Assembly (NCBI GenBank): GCA_024742665.1
Contig: JANSYA010000014.1
Location: 1-64,000, forward strand
From: a bacterium
GTDB taxonomy: Bacteria > Spirochaetota > Leptospiria > Leptospirales > Leptonemataceae
Direction of reading: 5' to 3'
Length of the DNA: 64,000 bases
Shown here: piece by piece, positions 52,741-63,154 of the stretch
Numbering within the stretch: position 1 is the stretch's first letter
Layout: each line of letters begins with the position of its first letter
The notes under the pieces: generated by a model
What the model was told of the DNA's origin: nothing
The model's input: only the letters and a program-made list of their open reading frames with translations
Databases searched by the model: none
Translations under genes and position numbers: made by a program

Positions 52741-52769
52741 GCACCGCGAACGCTGCGCGTTCGCGGTGC
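52741..52769 (+). terminator. Strong hairpin between convergent genes
   Basis: A perfect 13-base stem (GCACCGCGAACGC with GCGTTCGCGGTGC) with a three-base loop begins directly after the stop codon at 52740, followed by GAATTTATG. It probably stops or stabilises transcripts from both sides. Confidence 0.65.
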
Positions 52770-52807
52770 GAATTTATGATCGACCGCGCAAGCGGCGCGC
52801 GGCGAAT

Positions 52808-54313
52808 TTACTCGCCGATCAGCTCTGTCGGATAAAAGATCTTCACCGCCTCGGACTTCCCGCGAATTTTCGAGTGGCGCACGCGCTTGAATTTCACGCG
52901 ATCTCCGACGTGCTCGCGAGTCTGCCCGTCCACGAAAATATCGACCTTCGCTTTTTTGGTCAGGCCTTCCAGGCGACTGGCGAGATTGACCGGATCTCCG
53001 AGCACGGAATATTCCATGCGCCGAAAGGACCCGACGTTACCCGCGAAGATCGGACCGCTGGCGATGCCGATGCCGTATCCCAGCGGGTCTTTCAATTCCA
53101 CCGGCGGATACTCGTTGAACATGGCGAAGAAATCACGAAACTTAAAAGCGCATTTGATCGCATTAAAGGCGTCGTCGCCGCCGGAAATCGGACAGCCGAA
53201 GGTCGCCAGCAATCCATCCCCGGTGAATTTATTCACGGAACCGCCGGAAGCCATGACCAGATCGTAGAGATCGCTGAATAAATTACTCAAAAACGTGGAG
53301 AATTCGCCGGCCGGCATGTACTCGGCGATGCCGGTGGAATTGCGCAGATCGAAAAACATCAGCGTCGCTTCCAGGTTCTGGCCGCCCAGCTTCGGCGAAA
53401 TCCGTTCGCTCAAAACCCCTTCGACGAAATCGTCGGAGAAATAGCGCGCCAGAATCGATTTTTCACGTTCGAGCTTTTCAGAAAGCACCGATAGACGTCG
53501 TTCCTTTTCTTTGATGTCCAGTAGATTGCTAATGCGTACCGTTAGTTCCCCGGTGCGGACCGGCTTGCCGATGAATTCATCGACACCGTGGGAGAGCGCG
53601 CGAACCACTGTATTTTCATCGCTGTCCGCCGACATCATAATGACCGGCACGCTCGCCAGCTGTTTGTGCGAACGAATCAGCTGCGTGGTTTCGATACCGT
53701 TCATACCCGGCAGATTTAAATCGACGAGAACCACGTCCGGCTGCCATTCGTTCAGCGTTTGCACGGCTTCGGTCCCGGACAGATTCACGCGCGCTTCGTA
53801 GCCGGCTTTTTTTAAAAGCACGAGCAGCAGCTGTCCCTGATCTTCATCGTCTTCGATGATCAAGATCGAACGGCGGTCTTTGCGAAAGCGTTCGCGATCG
53901 TCGGCGCCGCTTTGTTCGTAGGAACTGACCAGACTCTGAAGAAAGGCCTGTCGCTGGATGGCGTTGTTCAGGACCCGGGTCAGGCCGCGCGCGTCGATGT
54001 CCGATTTGACGACGAAATCCTGGGCCCCCATCTGCAGAGTCCGCTCTTCGATTACGTCGCTGCGCGCACCCGTAAAGATCACCACAGGAACATTTGTCTT
54101 CCGGGCCGCGAGCTTCAGAAAGGTTTCCATGCCGTCCGCGTCGGGCAGGCTCAGGTCCAAGAGAATCACGTCGAAACGCTCGGCGCGCAGGCGCGCAAAG
54201 GCCGGCGTCAGGGACTCGGCGCAGGTAATTTCGAAATCTTTCGGGTCCAGGAAAAGGGATACGTATTCTTGATAAGCGGGATCGTCTTCGATCAGAAGGA
54301 CGCGGGTCGGCAT
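52808..54313 (-). CDS. Double-receiver class III adenylate/guanylate cyclase
   Basis: 501 residues from ATG 54313 (a GTG at 54349 adds 12). Two receiver domains are followed by a cyclase domain. REC1 (about 3-118) has LLDLSLPDADG as the phospho-acceptor, and REC2 (about 148-265) has VLVDLNLPGMNG and FIGKP. A coiled-coil linker leads to the class III cyclase (about 315-490) with FFDLRNSTGIAEY and NKFTGDGLLATFG carrying the two metal-binding Asp. Substrate (ATP or GTP) cannot be decided by eye. A phosphorelay therefore should control cyclic nucleotide production. Confidence 0.9.
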   Translation of the reverse strand: MPTRVLLIEDDPAYQEYVSLFLDPKDFEITCAESLTPAFARLRAERFDVILLDLSLPDADGMETFLKLAARKTNVPVVIFTGARSDVIEERTLQMGAQDFVVKSDIDARGLTRVLNNAIQRQAFLQSLVSSYEQSGADDRERFRKDRRSILIIEDDEDQGQLLLVLLKKAGYEARVNLSGTEAVQTLNEWQPDVVLVDLNLPGMNGIETTQLIRSHKQLASVPVIMMSADSDENTVVRALSHGVDEFIGKPVRTGELTVRISNLLDIKEKERRLSVLSEKLEREKSILARYFSDDFVEGVLSERISPKLGGQNLEATLMFFDLRNSTGIAEYMPAGEFSTFLSNLFSDLYDLVMASGGSVNKFTGDGLLATFGCPISGGDDAFNAIKCAFKFRDFFAMFNEYPPVELKDPLGYGIGIASGPIFAGNVGSFRRMEYSVLGDPVNLASRLEGLTKKAKVDIFVDGQTREHVGDRVKFKRVRHSKIRGKSEAVKIFYPTELIGE

Positions 54314-54428
54314 AGGTCTACCATCCGTCGGCGTTTGGGGATCAGACACAAGAGATATTTTGGAATTGCGCAGGCAACCAGCCGACTCCGATCGGAGGAC
54401 GCGCGGCGAAGCGGGAGATGCTCAATTT

Positions 54429-55175
54429 TCAGGCGTTTTCATTGTCGAGGTGTCGCACGTCTTCGCCGGTCGACAGTCGGACCAGCTCTTCGCCGACGTT
54501 TACCGCCAGATCGCCCGCGCGCTCCAGGCTCAGAATGATGCGATAGAGGTCCGCGAACGCACGACGGTCGAGACTATCGTCGTCTACAAACTGTTGAAAA
54601 GCCTGGCCGCACAGCCGGTCCAGCTCTTCGTCCACCGCCTGGATCGAACCGAAAAAGCGATTTTTTTCTTCGACCAGCGACTCCACGGCCATCCCGACGA
54701 TGGTAATCATCCGCGACTGGATCAAACACAGCAGTTCGTTGTCGCGAAAGGCGCGGGGTTTGATCAGGCCGTTGCGAAAGCTATGAGCCGCGTTGACGAC
54801 GTTATCGCCCAGACGTTCCAGATTGCGATTGATGCGAATGGCCGACAGGGCGAAGCGCAGGGGATCCCGCACAAGCACGCGGTCCGGCCCCAGGGATTCG
54901 ATGCCCATCTTGCGGCGGGTCGCGACGGCTTCGAGAATCGCGTTTTGCGAAATCGTATCGTTTTCTTTTTCCAGACGATCGAGTTCGTCGTCGCGATCGA
55001 TTACCTGCTGGGCCAGCTCATAGTCGTCCCGGTCCAGGCTGTCGCTCAGCATCAAGACCTGTTCCAGCAGCAGCTCCGCCATATTCGACAGGTTGCGCTT
55101 GAGATAATCGAATTTGGGATGATAGCTGACTGGATTCGCGGGACCCATATTTGCTTCCGGTTGTGCGCCATTCAT
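54429..55175 (-). CDS. PhoU-domain protein
   Basis: 248 residues forming two PhoU-type three-helix units. The metal-binding ExxxD-like motifs [15 protein letters not shown] and [18 protein letters not shown] are clear. PhoU proteins bind metal clusters and modulate phosphate transporters and PhoR signalling. No pst or pho genes lie nearby, so its partner is elsewhere. It is 79 bases downstream of nothing on its own strand and precedes the cyclase gene by 115 bases. Confidence 0.85.
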   Translation of the reverse strand: MNGAQPEANMGPANPVSYHPKFDYLKRNLSNMAELLLEQVLMLSDSLDRDDYELAQQVIDRDDELDRLEKENDTISQNAILEAVATRRKMGIESLGPDRVLVRDPLRFALSAIRINRNLERLGDNVVNAAHSFRNGLIKPRAFRDNELLCLIQSRMITIVGMAVESLVEEKNRFFGSIQAVDEELDRLCGQAFQQFVDDDSLDRRAFADLYRIILSLERAGDLAVNVGEELVRLSTGEDVRHLDNENA

Positions 55176-55396
55176 AGTGTAGATCCAATAGACTATCGAT
55201 TATCAGTGAATGTGCGAACAATTCGTGGCGCTGATTTAACAATTCCGTGCAATATTTGTATAGCAGGAATTTTTTTACGCCAGGCCTTTTCGCGCGCCGG
55301 GCGAAGTTTTTTGCCGATATCTGCAAAGTCTTTCGCACGGCGCGACAGTTCAGGCTTCGCCGCGCGACGCGCACCGGATGCGCGGCCGGAGGGGGC

Positions 55397-55669
55397 TCAA
55401 ATATAGCGGGCCAGCACGTCCGGGTCGGTGGAAGCCGCGAACTTTCGCCCGCATTTGCATTGGTACACAATCCGCTTCGGAGATACGGTCACGCCGAAGG
55501 CCAGCAAAAACCAGCCCGTAAAGCTGTACTCGGGATGAATGATCACCTGGGGATGATCGGTCGAATACTCGCCGCACACGCAGCGGGTGACCTGTTCCGA
55601 CGATTCGCCTGCCTGCTGGTTCATATGATCCTTTGGATTCCCGGTGACGGGCTTGGTTTCGGAATTCAT
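55397..55669 (-). CDS. Small Cys4 zinc-ribbon-like protein
   Basis: 90 residues. CVCG (about 30-33) and CKCG (about 71-74) would form a zinc ribbon; the middle region (HPEYSFTGWFLLAFGVTVSP) is hydrophobic. No family recognised. The ATG overlaps the rarA stop by four bases (ATGA), so it is translationally coupled to rarA; whether it works with it is unknown. Confidence 0.65.
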   Translation of the reverse strand: MNSETKPVTGNPKDHMNQQAGESSEQVTRCVCGEYSTDHPQVIIHPEYSFTGWFLLAFGVTVSPKRIVYQCKCGRKFAASTDPDVLARYI

Positions 55670-57063
55670 GACGATTCCTCCTGCTGGCCCGAATGCTGAC
55701 TGCCATATTTTCGCCCGGGCCAGAGCGACCGCAGGCGATCCTTCAGGCGCGTCTCCTGACCTTCGTCTGAGGGAAAATAGAACTGGGCCCGCCCGAAGTT
55801 CTCCGGCAAATATTCCTGCCGCGCGAAGTGACCCGGAAAATCGTGGGGATACAAATAGCCCAGGCCCGCGCCCTCGTCCCGGTGGGTTTTCGTGGGCGCG
55901 TTGCGTAGATGGTTCGGCACCGCAATCGTGCGATTGCGCACCGCCGCCTGGGCCGCGTTGATGCCGGCGTACGCCGCGTTGCTCTTCGGCGAGGCCGCCA
56001 GAAAGGTCGCCGCCTGGGCCAGCACAATGCGACCTTCCGGCAAACCGATGCGTTCCACCGCCTGGTACGCCGCCGTGGCGATGCTGGTCGCCTGGGGGCT
56101 CGCGTTGCCCACGTCTTCGGCAGCGAAGATGATCATGCGCCGCGCGATAAAGAGCGGATCTTCGCCGCCCTCCAGCATGCAGGCCATGTACAATAGCGCC
56201 GCGTCGGGATCGGAACCGCGCAGACTCTTGATAAAGGCGCTGATATAATCGTAATGATTTTCGCCGCCCTTGTCATAATTGCGCACCCGTCCCTCTAAGG
56301 CCTGCAGGGCGTCTTCGCGCGAAATCGTATGATCGTCAGTTTGCGTTTCGCCTTTCGTTTCGTTCGCCGCCTGCTTTGCCGCTTCGTTTTCGGAATCGCC
56401 GCCGCGCCCTCGCGCCAGCCGGGCCTGGCAGATGCCCGCCGCCATTTCCAGCGCCGAAAGAATCCGGCGGGCGTCTCCCGCGGCGGCTTCCAGCAACAGT
56501 TCCCGCGCGTCGTCGGCGAGGCGAAAGTTTCCCGGCAGCATCTGGTCCGCCAGCGCTCGATCGAGCAGCGCGTTCAGCTCTTCGCTTTCCAGCATGAGCA
56601 GCCGGTACACCTGGCAACGCGAAAGCAGCGGGCCCACAACTTCAAACGAAGGGTTTTCAGTCGTCGCGCCGATCAGGGTAATCCAGCCGGCCTCGACCGC
56701 TTCGAGCATCGCGTCCTGCTGATTCTTAGAAAAACGATGGATCTCATCGAGAAAGAGCACGACTCCGCCGCCCTGGTTGCGGAAGCGCTCGCGCCCCGCC
56801 TCTATGATGACGCGCACGTCTTTGACGCCGGCCGAGACCGCCGAAAGATTGTGAAAGGGCATGCCGGCGTTGCGCGCGAGAATGCCGGCCAGGGTCGTCT
56901 TGCCGCAGCCGGGCGGCCCGTATAGAATCATCGAGTGGATCGGCTGGCGCTCCAGCTTTTCGCGCAGGGAGGTCTGACCGACGAAGCCGTCCCAATTGTA
57001 CGGACGCATGCGCGCCGGCAGCGGCGATCCGGCCGCGCGTTCGTTGTCGAATAAACTCTGCAT
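55666..57063 (-). CDS. rarA: Replication-associated recombination protein RarA (MgsA)
   Basis: 465 residues from ATG 57063 (MQSLFDNERAAG); the open frame extends 55 codons upstream into the chemoreceptor gene but without similarity. This AAA+ ATPase acts at stalled replication forks. Motifs: RPYNWDGFVGQ, Walker A GPPGCGKTT (49-57), FLDEIHRFSKNQQDAM, GATTENPSFEV and SRCQVYRL, and in the C-terminal part SLRGSDPDAALLYMACML and PEGRIVLAQAATFLA. A low-complexity insertion (GDSENEAAKQAANETKGE) lies near 240-260. Confidence 0.94.
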   Translation of the reverse strand: MQSLFDNERAAGSPLPARMRPYNWDGFVGQTSLREKLERQPIHSMILYGPPGCGKTTLAGILARNAGMPFHNLSAVSAGVKDVRVIIEAGRERFRNQGGGVVLFLDEIHRFSKNQQDAMLEAVEAGWITLIGATTENPSFEVVGPLLSRCQVYRLLMLESEELNALLDRALADQMLPGNFRLADDARELLLEAAAGDARRILSALEMAAGICQARLARGRGGDSENEAAKQAANETKGETQTDDHTISREDALQALEGRVRNYDKGGENHYDYISAFIKSLRGSDPDAALLYMACMLEGGEDPLFIARRMIIFAAEDVGNASPQATSIATAAYQAVERIGLPEGRIVLAQAATFLAASPKSNAAYAGINAAQAAVRNRTIAVPNHLRNAPTKTHRDEGAGLGYLYPHDFPGHFARQEYLPENFGRAQFYFPSDEGQETRLKDRLRSLWPGRKYGSQHSGQQEESS

Positions 57064-57100
57064 ACGAAAATAGATGCCGCGTACGTCGCAGACGGATCGC

Positions 57101-59002
57101 TCAGGGCGCCGACGCGACGTCCGTCGACACATCGTTCTCGGCGTGGGCCGCCATTTCCGGCGCCTGAAAGAACTCGATCCGCCGGCCAAGATTCTCGGCC
57201 GTTTCCGAAAGGCCGTTCGCCAATTCATTCAGCCGACCGGCGATCTGCGAAATCATCTGGGCGTTTTCGGAAACCGAGTTCACCGTATTCAAAAATTCCG
57301 AGCGGGTCTGGCCCTGCTCGCGAGTATAAGTCGCAATCTCCTCGGACATGGCCCGCACGAGATCGAAGTTCTTCGCCACGTCTTTACTGACGCGGCTCTG
57401 ACTGATCGCTTCGCTGTTAATCCCGTCCGTCGTATCGACGGTTCGTTTCGTGCAAACCAGAATTTCCCCGAAGGCGCCGGAGGTCGCCTCCACAGATTTC
57501 ACGCCGGCCGAAACGCTGGCCACCGCCTCGTTGATCAAACGCAGGACTTCGCTGGCGTTGCTCTGCGTGCGATCGGCCAGGCGCGAAACCTCGTGGGCGA
57601 CGACCGCGAATCCGCGCCCCGACTCTCCGGCCCGGGCGGCCTCGATCGAAGCGTTGAGCGCCAGCAGGTTCACCTGATCTGCGATTTCGTTGATGACGTT
57701 CACCGCGGCGACGACCGCCCGCGTTCTTTCGCCGATCTCGCCGATGCGCTTCTGGGTTTCGCCCAGCAGCTCTTCGCCCCGAGTCGCGCGCTCGGCGGTC
57801 GCCCCGGCTTCTTCGGACGCGGCCCGGGCGTCCTCGGATATACTCAGGACTCCCAGATGCAGATTGCGAAAATCATCGTGGGTGCGTTCGGTGTTTTCGT
57901 TCTGGCGTTTTACGTTTTCCGCCACCGAATCCGAAGAAGCCGCCAGCTCTTCGATCGAGGCGCTCATTTGATCCACGGCGGAGGCGACGTCCGCGATCTG
58001 GCGGCTCAAGTCATGCATATCGCGCGTCAAATCGCGAGCCCGTTGCTTGAGTCCGTCCGATTCGCTGCGAATGCTTGCGATGACTCCGCGAAAGGCTCGC
58101 GAAAGCCGATTCAGATTTTCGTTCATCCCGCCCAGCTCGTCGGCGGATACGACGGGCGCATGGGTATCCAGCCGGCCGGCGGCCATCTCGGCGATGACCC
58201 GGTTCGCTTCGTCGACCGCGGAGCTCAGTTCGCGATAGACCAAAAATACGACCAGGGCGATCAAAATAAAAACCATCGCCGCCACGGCGAAGACGTGGAT
58301 CTGCGCGTTCTGGAGCGAAAGCAGGCCGGCCTGGGACGCGTAAAAATTATAGCCGAGAATCGTCAGCGGATACCAGGCGCAACAGACCAGAGCCATGGCG
58401 ATCTTGAGCCGCAGTCCCGGCATGCGGACCTGCGAAAGCTGCTCCGGCAATGATTCAAATACCGGATCGCGCAGTTCGGCGGCGACGACCTGCCCGATCA
58501 AAAGATAGTTCACCAGAAATCCAGGCAAGGCCGACACGATGATGCCGCCGTACACCACGGCGAAGTACTGCTGCCGCCCCAGGTTCGCCTGGAACACATC
58601 GTCCAGGATCCAGAAGAGCAGCAGGCCGAAGCCGCTGCCCAGGGTCCAATGCGCCGCCACGTGCAGCGCCCCCCACAGCGGCTCACGATAGAGGGCGAAG
58701 CGGGCCGCCAGCAGGGTTCTTTCATCGAGGCCGGGCCCCGACACTTTGAAGTCGGAGCCGACAAGCACGGGACGCGCCGCGCGCAATCGCCAGTAGCGGC
58801 CGAGCTGCAGCGAAACCAGAGTAGCGCCCATAATCACGGCGATGCCAATCAGCAGAATCGAAATCTGCGAACCGTGAAAGCCGCCGATCAGATAGACCTG
58901 GTAGACGACGGGTGGCACGGTCACCAGATAATTCATCTGGTCGACCTTCACGCCGTATTTAAATAGAAACTGAAGATACTTCCTGCGACCGGAAAATGAC
59001 AA
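57101..59002 (-). CDS. Methyl-accepting chemotaxis protein
   Basis: 633 residues from TTG 59002, which has GGGAG six bases upstream; ATG 58936 with AAGG is the alternative. The sensor half has six or seven membrane helices (to about 270) rather than a large periplasmic domain, then a HAMP-like segment ([25 protein letters not shown]). The cytoplasmic signalling half carries the conserved tip [20 protein letters not shown]. It should control CheA in a chemotaxis array. No che genes are in the window. Confidence 0.92.
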   Translation of the reverse strand: MSFSGRRKYLQFLFKYGVKVDQMNYLVTVPPVVYQVYLIGGFHGSQISILLIGIAVIMGATLVSLQLGRYWRLRAARPVLVGSDFKVSGPGLDERTLLAARFALYREPLWGALHVAAHWTLGSGFGLLLFWILDDVFQANLGRQQYFAVVYGGIIVSALPGFLVNYLLIGQVVAAELRDPVFESLPEQLSQVRMPGLRLKIAMALVCCAWYPLTILGYNFYASQAGLLSLQNAQIHVFAVAAMVFILIALVVFLVYRELSSAVDEANRVIAEMAAGRLDTHAPVVSADELGGMNENLNRLSRAFRGVIASIRSESDGLKQRARDLTRDMHDLSRQIADVASAVDQMSASIEELAASSDSVAENVKRQNENTERTHDDFRNLHLGVLSISEDARAASEEAGATAERATRGEELLGETQKRIGEIGERTRAVVAAVNVINEIADQVNLLALNASIEAARAGESGRGFAVVAHEVSRLADRTQSNASEVLRLINEAVASVSAGVKSVEATSGAFGEILVCTKRTVDTTDGINSEAISQSRVSKDVAKNFDLVRAMSEEIATYTREQGQTRSEFLNTVNSVSENAQMISQIAGRLNELANGLSETAENLGRRIEFFQAPEMAAHAENDVSTDVASAP

Positions 59003-59038
59003 AGCAAACTCCCGCGATAGCGATCGTGCAATGACGAC

Positions 59039-59122
59039 CGCTGAATCTACGACTGCGCACGCTGAAATTACGATCGCGAACGCCGACGTTACGATCGTGA
59101 CCGCCGACGTTACGATCGTGAC
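59039..59122. repeat. 21-bp tandem repeat, four units
   Basis: Two identical units (59081-59101 and 59102-59122, CGCCGACGTTACGATCGTGAC) are preceded by two degenerate ones (59039-59059, 59060-59080). The stop codon (TAA) of the membrane protein gene at 59110 lies inside the last unit, and the first lies just upstream of the chemoreceptor start. Confidence 0.9.
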
Positions 59123-60567
59123 CGATCGATAGCCAGAGTGACCTGACTCTGCATTCCTTCAAGCAATTGTGCGAGCTGTTTTTCCATCGTGCGCACGTTT
59201 TCTTCTTTGCTCAGCTCGACCAGCAGGGTCGCGATAAATTTCTGCATGATGCCGGTCATCTGCTTCGCGCCCTCCGGTCCGGCGAGTCCGGTATACAATC
59301 CTTCGCGCACATGGTCGTGCACATTCTTCAGCATCGGCCGGAAGGCCAGACTCAACGGCGAATCGAGATAGGCTTTCATCGAGCCGTCAATGGAGTGTTC
59401 GACCAGATCCGCGATCAGCGGTTGAATCTCCGGCACGACCTTTTTACTGATCAGCTCCGACTGGCTGTCAAGAAAGGCCTCCAGTTCGTCGAGCACGCCC
59501 TCTTCCGAAAGGGTGGCCAGCTCTTTCAGGCCCCGATTCTGCATCATGCCCTGGACCTGCTTCAGAATATTCACCAGCACCATGCCGGAAATTTCTTCAG
59601 CGATCACGCCCGCGTTCTCGCGGATCAGCTGCGGCGCAAGCCCCGAGTCGGGCAGGAATTTATTATCGCGCATGCGATACAGCCAGGGAATCACGCGCAG
59701 CAGCCGCAGGAAAGCTTCGTGCTGAATCGGCAGCAGGTTAAAGATCTCGTACCAGTTGCGCACCGCGAAGAGATACCACAGGCGATACTCGCGTCGCACG
59801 ATCGCCGCAAGCCAGCGTACGAGAAAGTCGATCCAGAAAAATAGAATAAACCACAGATCGTACTCGTAAAAATGATTCGTCGGCTCGCCGTCTTCGCCGA
59901 TCCAGCGAAAATAGTTTTGTTCGATCAGCGGGCGAATCCGCGTTTGAAAGTACGCCATCTCGGTCGCGGCCCGGTCGCCGTTAAAATTCGCCGGATCCCA
60001 GAAAGCGACAAACGATCCCGAACCGGAGTCGTTGTCCATATGGGCCCGCATCCGATTCTTGATGATCTCCATCGTGCCGCGTTTGTTCGCCAGGGCGAAT
60101 GTCTCCTGATCGAGAAGTTTCACGGTGCCGGCCTGCAAATCCGCCAGCACCCGCCGCACTTCGGCGGAATTCCGCGGCGTGGAACCCACCGCCAGCAAAC
60201 GGCGCAGCTCGTCGACATCGCCCAGATAAGCGCCGACCGTGCGATGCTCCTCGATGCCTTTGATCGGATCATAATAAGCTGAAATCCGCTGCGGTTGCTC
60301 CGCCAGACCTGGAATCTTTACAGCCGGCAGCGTCTGGAGGTACAAATCCCGAAACGTAATGCTGGTAAACGGAATCCGCGTCAGGTAGGTCGCGTCGAAG
60401 AATACGAACAGCAGGTTGATAAACAGCACGCTGCAAAAAAATATTTCATAGGCCAGGCGGAGCTGCTTGCGCAAGCCGGCGGGAATACGATCGCCAAATT
60501 TGGCGGCGCCCGGGGCGGCGGTGCCGGAATTGCCAGAATTACCCGGGGGATTTGTGGATTCGTTCAT
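59110..60567 (-). CDS. Membrane-anchored protein, unknown
   Basis: 485 residues. A first membrane helix (about 38-60) is followed by an extracytoplasmic region of about 190 residues. A cluster of three or four helices (about 245-315) includes [10 protein letters not shown] and [14 protein letters not shown], reminiscent of voltage-sensor-like segments, and a long helical cytoplasmic end follows ([32 protein letters not shown]). No named family. Its last codons (AIDRSRS) are encoded by the 21-bp repeat. Confidence 0.7.
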   Translation of the reverse strand: MNESTNPPGNSGNSGTAAPGAAKFGDRIPAGLRKQLRLAYEIFFCSVLFINLLFVFFDATYLTRIPFTSITFRDLYLQTLPAVKIPGLAEQPQRISAYYDPIKGIEEHRTVGAYLGDVDELRRLLAVGSTPRNSAEVRRVLADLQAGTVKLLDQETFALANKRGTMEIIKNRMRAHMDNDSGSGSFVAFWDPANFNGDRAATEMAYFQTRIRPLIEQNYFRWIGEDGEPTNHFYEYDLWFILFFWIDFLVRWLAAIVRREYRLWYLFAVRNWYEIFNLLPIQHEAFLRLLRVIPWLYRMRDNKFLPDSGLAPQLIRENAGVIAEEISGMVLVNILKQVQGMMQNRGLKELATLSEEGVLDELEAFLDSQSELISKKVVPEIQPLIADLVEHSIDGSMKAYLDSPLSLAFRPMLKNVHDHVREGLYTGLAGPEGAKQMTGIMQKFIATLLVELSKEENVRTMEKQLAQLLEGMQSQVTLAIDRSRS

Positions 60568-60672
60568 GCTGCGGAAAGCCTGCGCCCCCCACGGCGGCCG
60601 TCATGCAAATTTTAGATGCCGCCGCGCTTTTTACAGGACAGCCGGACCGGCCCGAACGAAACGGTATGTCTC

Positions 60673-61443
60673 ATGAGCGGCAGCGACGGAACCCCTCCAG
60701 CATCTCGCTCCCGTGGATCCAATCCCGGGCGCGGGCTCTTCTGCGTGCTCGAAGGCATCGACGGTTCGGGGAAATCCACCCTGCTCGCGACCCTCAGCGC
60801 GGCGCTCCAGGACGAAGGACTGGGCCGACAGTTCGGCGAACGTTTTACCGGATTGCGCGAGCTCCGGGAGCCCACGCCGGGTCCGGTCGGCCGGCGCATT
60901 CGCGAGCATCTGCAGGCCGGCGATACGCTTGCCCCGGAAGACTGGCTCACGCTTTTTTTCGAAGACCGCCGCCAGAACCTTTCTGAAAACATCGAGCCCG
61001 CACTAATGTCCGGCGAATTGATCTTACAGGATCGTTATTTCTACAGCACGGCCGCCTACCAGGGGCAGACTCCGGATGAATCCCAGGCCATCGTCAAACG
61101 ATCCTTAAGCGCCGGCTTTCTGGAACCCGACGTCGTCTTGTATCTGGCGATCGAACCCGAAGCCGCCATGGCCCGGGTGACGCGTCGAGCCGCCGCGCCG
61201 AATCCGAACGAAGTCCGGCGGGAAGGCGAAGCCAGGGATGACGCTGCCGGCGACAGCGGCGGGACGGCTGCGACTCAGAGCAAGAGCATCGAGAGTTTCG
61301 AGACTCTCGAACAGCTCACTCGCATTCATCGCAACTACAGCCGCGTGCTGCCGGCGCACGCCTTACGCCTGGACGCGGAGCAGGGGCCGGAACAAATTTG
61401 TGCGATCGCTCTGGCGCATATTCAGACAGTCGCCGGCGCGTAA
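60673..61443 (+). CDS. tmk: Thymidylate kinase
   Basis: 256 residues from ATG 60673 (ATG 60616 would add 19). It phosphorylates dTMP to dTDP. The P-loop LEGIDGSGKST (26-36), the DR motif LQDRYFYSTAAYQG and EPTPGPVGRRIRE are present. A low-complexity insertion near 195-220 (GEARDDAAGDSGGTAATQS) makes it longer than the usual 205-215 residues. It is convergent with the esterase gene. Confidence 0.93.
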   Translation: MSGSDGTPPASRSRGSNPGRGLFCVLEGIDGSGKSTLLATLSAALQDEGLGRQFGERFTGLRELREPTPGPVGRRIREHLQAGDTLAPEDWLTLFFEDRRQNLSENIEPALMSGELILQDRYFYSTAAYQGQTPDESQAIVKRSLSAGFLEPDVVLYLAIEPEAAMARVTRRAAAPNPNEVRREGEARDDAAGDSGGTAATQSKSIESFETLEQLTRIHRNYSRVLPAHALRLDAEQGPEQICAIALAHIQTVAGA

Positions 61444-61511
61444 TTTCAAAGCGACGCGCTTGATCCAGCAAAGCCAGGCGGGCCTATAAAAACGAAGCGC
61501 CCCGCGGCGAC

Positions 61512-62501
61512 TCACTGATCGCGAAAGAAATTCCAGATCTCGTCGCAGGCGATGATGTCGTTGCTGACTTTGCCGACCAGGCGTTCCGATAAATACGGGC
61601 TCCCTCCCGGCCAGGTATGACCGCCGCCCCGCACTCGCAATAGTTCTACGTCGCGGCCGGTCGCGCAGTTCGGATAGCGCACGCGGTCAACGCGGGTTTC
61701 GTCTTTCGGATCCCGGTCCGGCAGCTCCGCGACGACGGGCTGAGCGGAGCAGCGATTACGCCGGGCCCAGAAGCGCAGCGTATCGTCGGTCGACAGGATT
61801 TCGCCGCGTTCGGTCCAGAACAGCTCGATGGTGCCGCCGTCGTACGGAACGATCGGATCGTCGGTGCCGTTCACGAGCAGCATGCCGACGGGCCGCTGCG
61901 GTTTGCACATCGCGAATAGATCCCGGGATAACTGCGCGGTCACCGGCGCCACCGCTCGCACGGTTTCGCTCAGATCGCATGCCAGGCGCATGGACATAAA
62001 GCCGCCGTTCGAAATTCCCGTCGAAAAAATACGCGCGCGATCAATCGGATATTCGCCGGCGATGCTTTCGATGACGCGCTTCAAAAAGCCGACGTCGTCG
62101 ATCTTCTCGCGGTGGGCCGTCGATCGCAAATCGACCCGTCCGTCGTTCCAGGACTTATCGAAGCCGGTCGGATAGACAACGTAAAAATTTTCGGCGTCGG
62201 CCAGTTCGTTAAAACGACCGCGGGTAATATTGATCGCACCGCGCGCCGTACCTCCGCCGCCGTGCATGACAATCAAGAGCGGCCGCGGATTCGCCGGATC
62301 CACGCTGGCCGCGGCAGCGGGACGATGGAGAATATAGCTGCGTTCACGCCCCTCGTGCTGGAGTTCATAGACCCGGTCGCGCTCGCCCAGGCGCACCTGG
62401 TTCCGGCGACACTGGGTCAGGATCGTGAGCGCCGCCAGCATCGGCAAAAGCAGAAGCGAAATCAGAAGCGTACGTTGAAAAACATCTTGTGTCCCGGACA
62501 T
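61512..62501 (-). CDS. PHB-depolymerase / feruloyl-esterase-like hydrolase
   Basis: 329 residues from ATG 62501 (MSGTQDVFQ). An N-terminal hydrophobic segment (about 10-29, ending ILTQC) suggests export, perhaps as a lipoprotein. The alpha/beta-hydrolase core has the oxyanion region VMHGGGGTARGAI, the nucleophile GISNGG (Ser near 166), the Asp in GTDDPIVPYDGG and the His in GGGHTWPGG. This is the LpqC-like esterase group, acting on polyesters or feruloyl esters; the natural substrate is unknown. It is divergent from the cobalamin adenosyltransferase. Confidence 0.88.
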   Translation of the reverse strand: MSGTQDVFQRTLLISLLLLPMLAALTILTQCRRNQVRLGERDRVYELQHEGRERSYILHRPAAAASVDPANPRPLLIVMHGGGGTARGAINITRGRFNELADAENFYVVYPTGFDKSWNDGRVDLRSTAHREKIDDVGFLKRVIESIAGEYPIDRARIFSTGISNGGFMSMRLACDLSETVRAVAPVTAQLSRDLFAMCKPQRPVGMLLVNGTDDPIVPYDGGTIELFWTERGEILSTDDTLRFWARRNRCSAQPVVAELPDRDPKDETRVDRVRYPNCATGRDVELLRVRGGGHTWPGGSPYLSERLVGKVSNDIIACDEIWNFFRDQ

Positions 62502-62519
62502 CGCTCCAGCAGTACATTC

Positions 62520-63122
62520 ATGACTATGAAAATCTACACAAAAAAAGGCGACGGCGGCCGGACTCATCTGGCGACAGGAGCGCGGGTCGAAAAAAATCAT
62601 CCCCGCGTCGACCTCTACGGCAACGTGGACGAGCTGAATTCATATATCGGTGTGGCCATGGCCCAGATGCAATCGCCGGCTTTCGCCCCGCTACGAACGG
62701 AGCTGGAAGAGCAGCAAAAGCTTTTATTCGAGATGGGCTCCGAACTCGCCGGCTTTCGCAGCAAGGACCCAGACGGCGAAGCCCGGGACACCCTCTTTCA
62801 AATGAACGACATCGAAATCCTGGAAAGCGCCATGGACCGCATGTCGGAAGATCTGGAACCCATGCGGTCTTTTATTCTACCCGGCGGCTCGCCGGCCTCG
62901 GCGGCGCTGCAGGTTTGCCGGACGATCGCCCGCCGCCTCGAACGCATGATGGTCGACGTTCGCACCGGACCGCTTGCGAATCAGGACGAGAACGGCGTGA
63001 TCGTACACGACCTGGCCCTGGGTTATACGAATCGCCTGTCGGACTATCTTTTCGTGGCCGCGCGCTATAGCAACAAACTGGACGGCGTCGAAGATATCAA
63101 GTGGACCTCCCGTTCGAAATAA
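62520..63122 (+). CDS. Cob(I)alamin adenosyltransferase, PduO type
   Basis: 200 residues from ATG 62520 (or 198 from ATG 62526, giving the usual MKIYTK start). It transfers the adenosyl group of ATP to cob(I)alamin to make coenzyme B12. Motifs: KIYTKKGDGGRTHL, VDLYGNVDELNSYIGVAM, FILPGGSPASAALQVCRTIARRLER and YTNRLSDYLFVAARY. Only 18 bases separate it from the divergent esterase gene, so promoters overlap. Confidence 0.95.
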   Translation: MTMKIYTKKGDGGRTHLATGARVEKNHPRVDLYGNVDELNSYIGVAMAQMQSPAFAPLRTELEEQQKLLFEMGSELAGFRSKDPDGEARDTLFQMNDIEILESAMDRMSEDLEPMRSFILPGGSPASAALQVCRTIARRLERMMVDVRTGPLANQDENGVIVHDLALGYTNRLSDYLFVAARYSNKLDGVEDIKWTSRSK

Positions 63123-63154
63123 ACTCGAAATAACGGGACGAAGTAAAGCAACGC

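Noticed and set aside
58959-59162. Open frame with heptad-like GHDRNVG repeats
   Set aside because: It is the 21-bp repeat read in one frame and overlaps the ends of two real genes.
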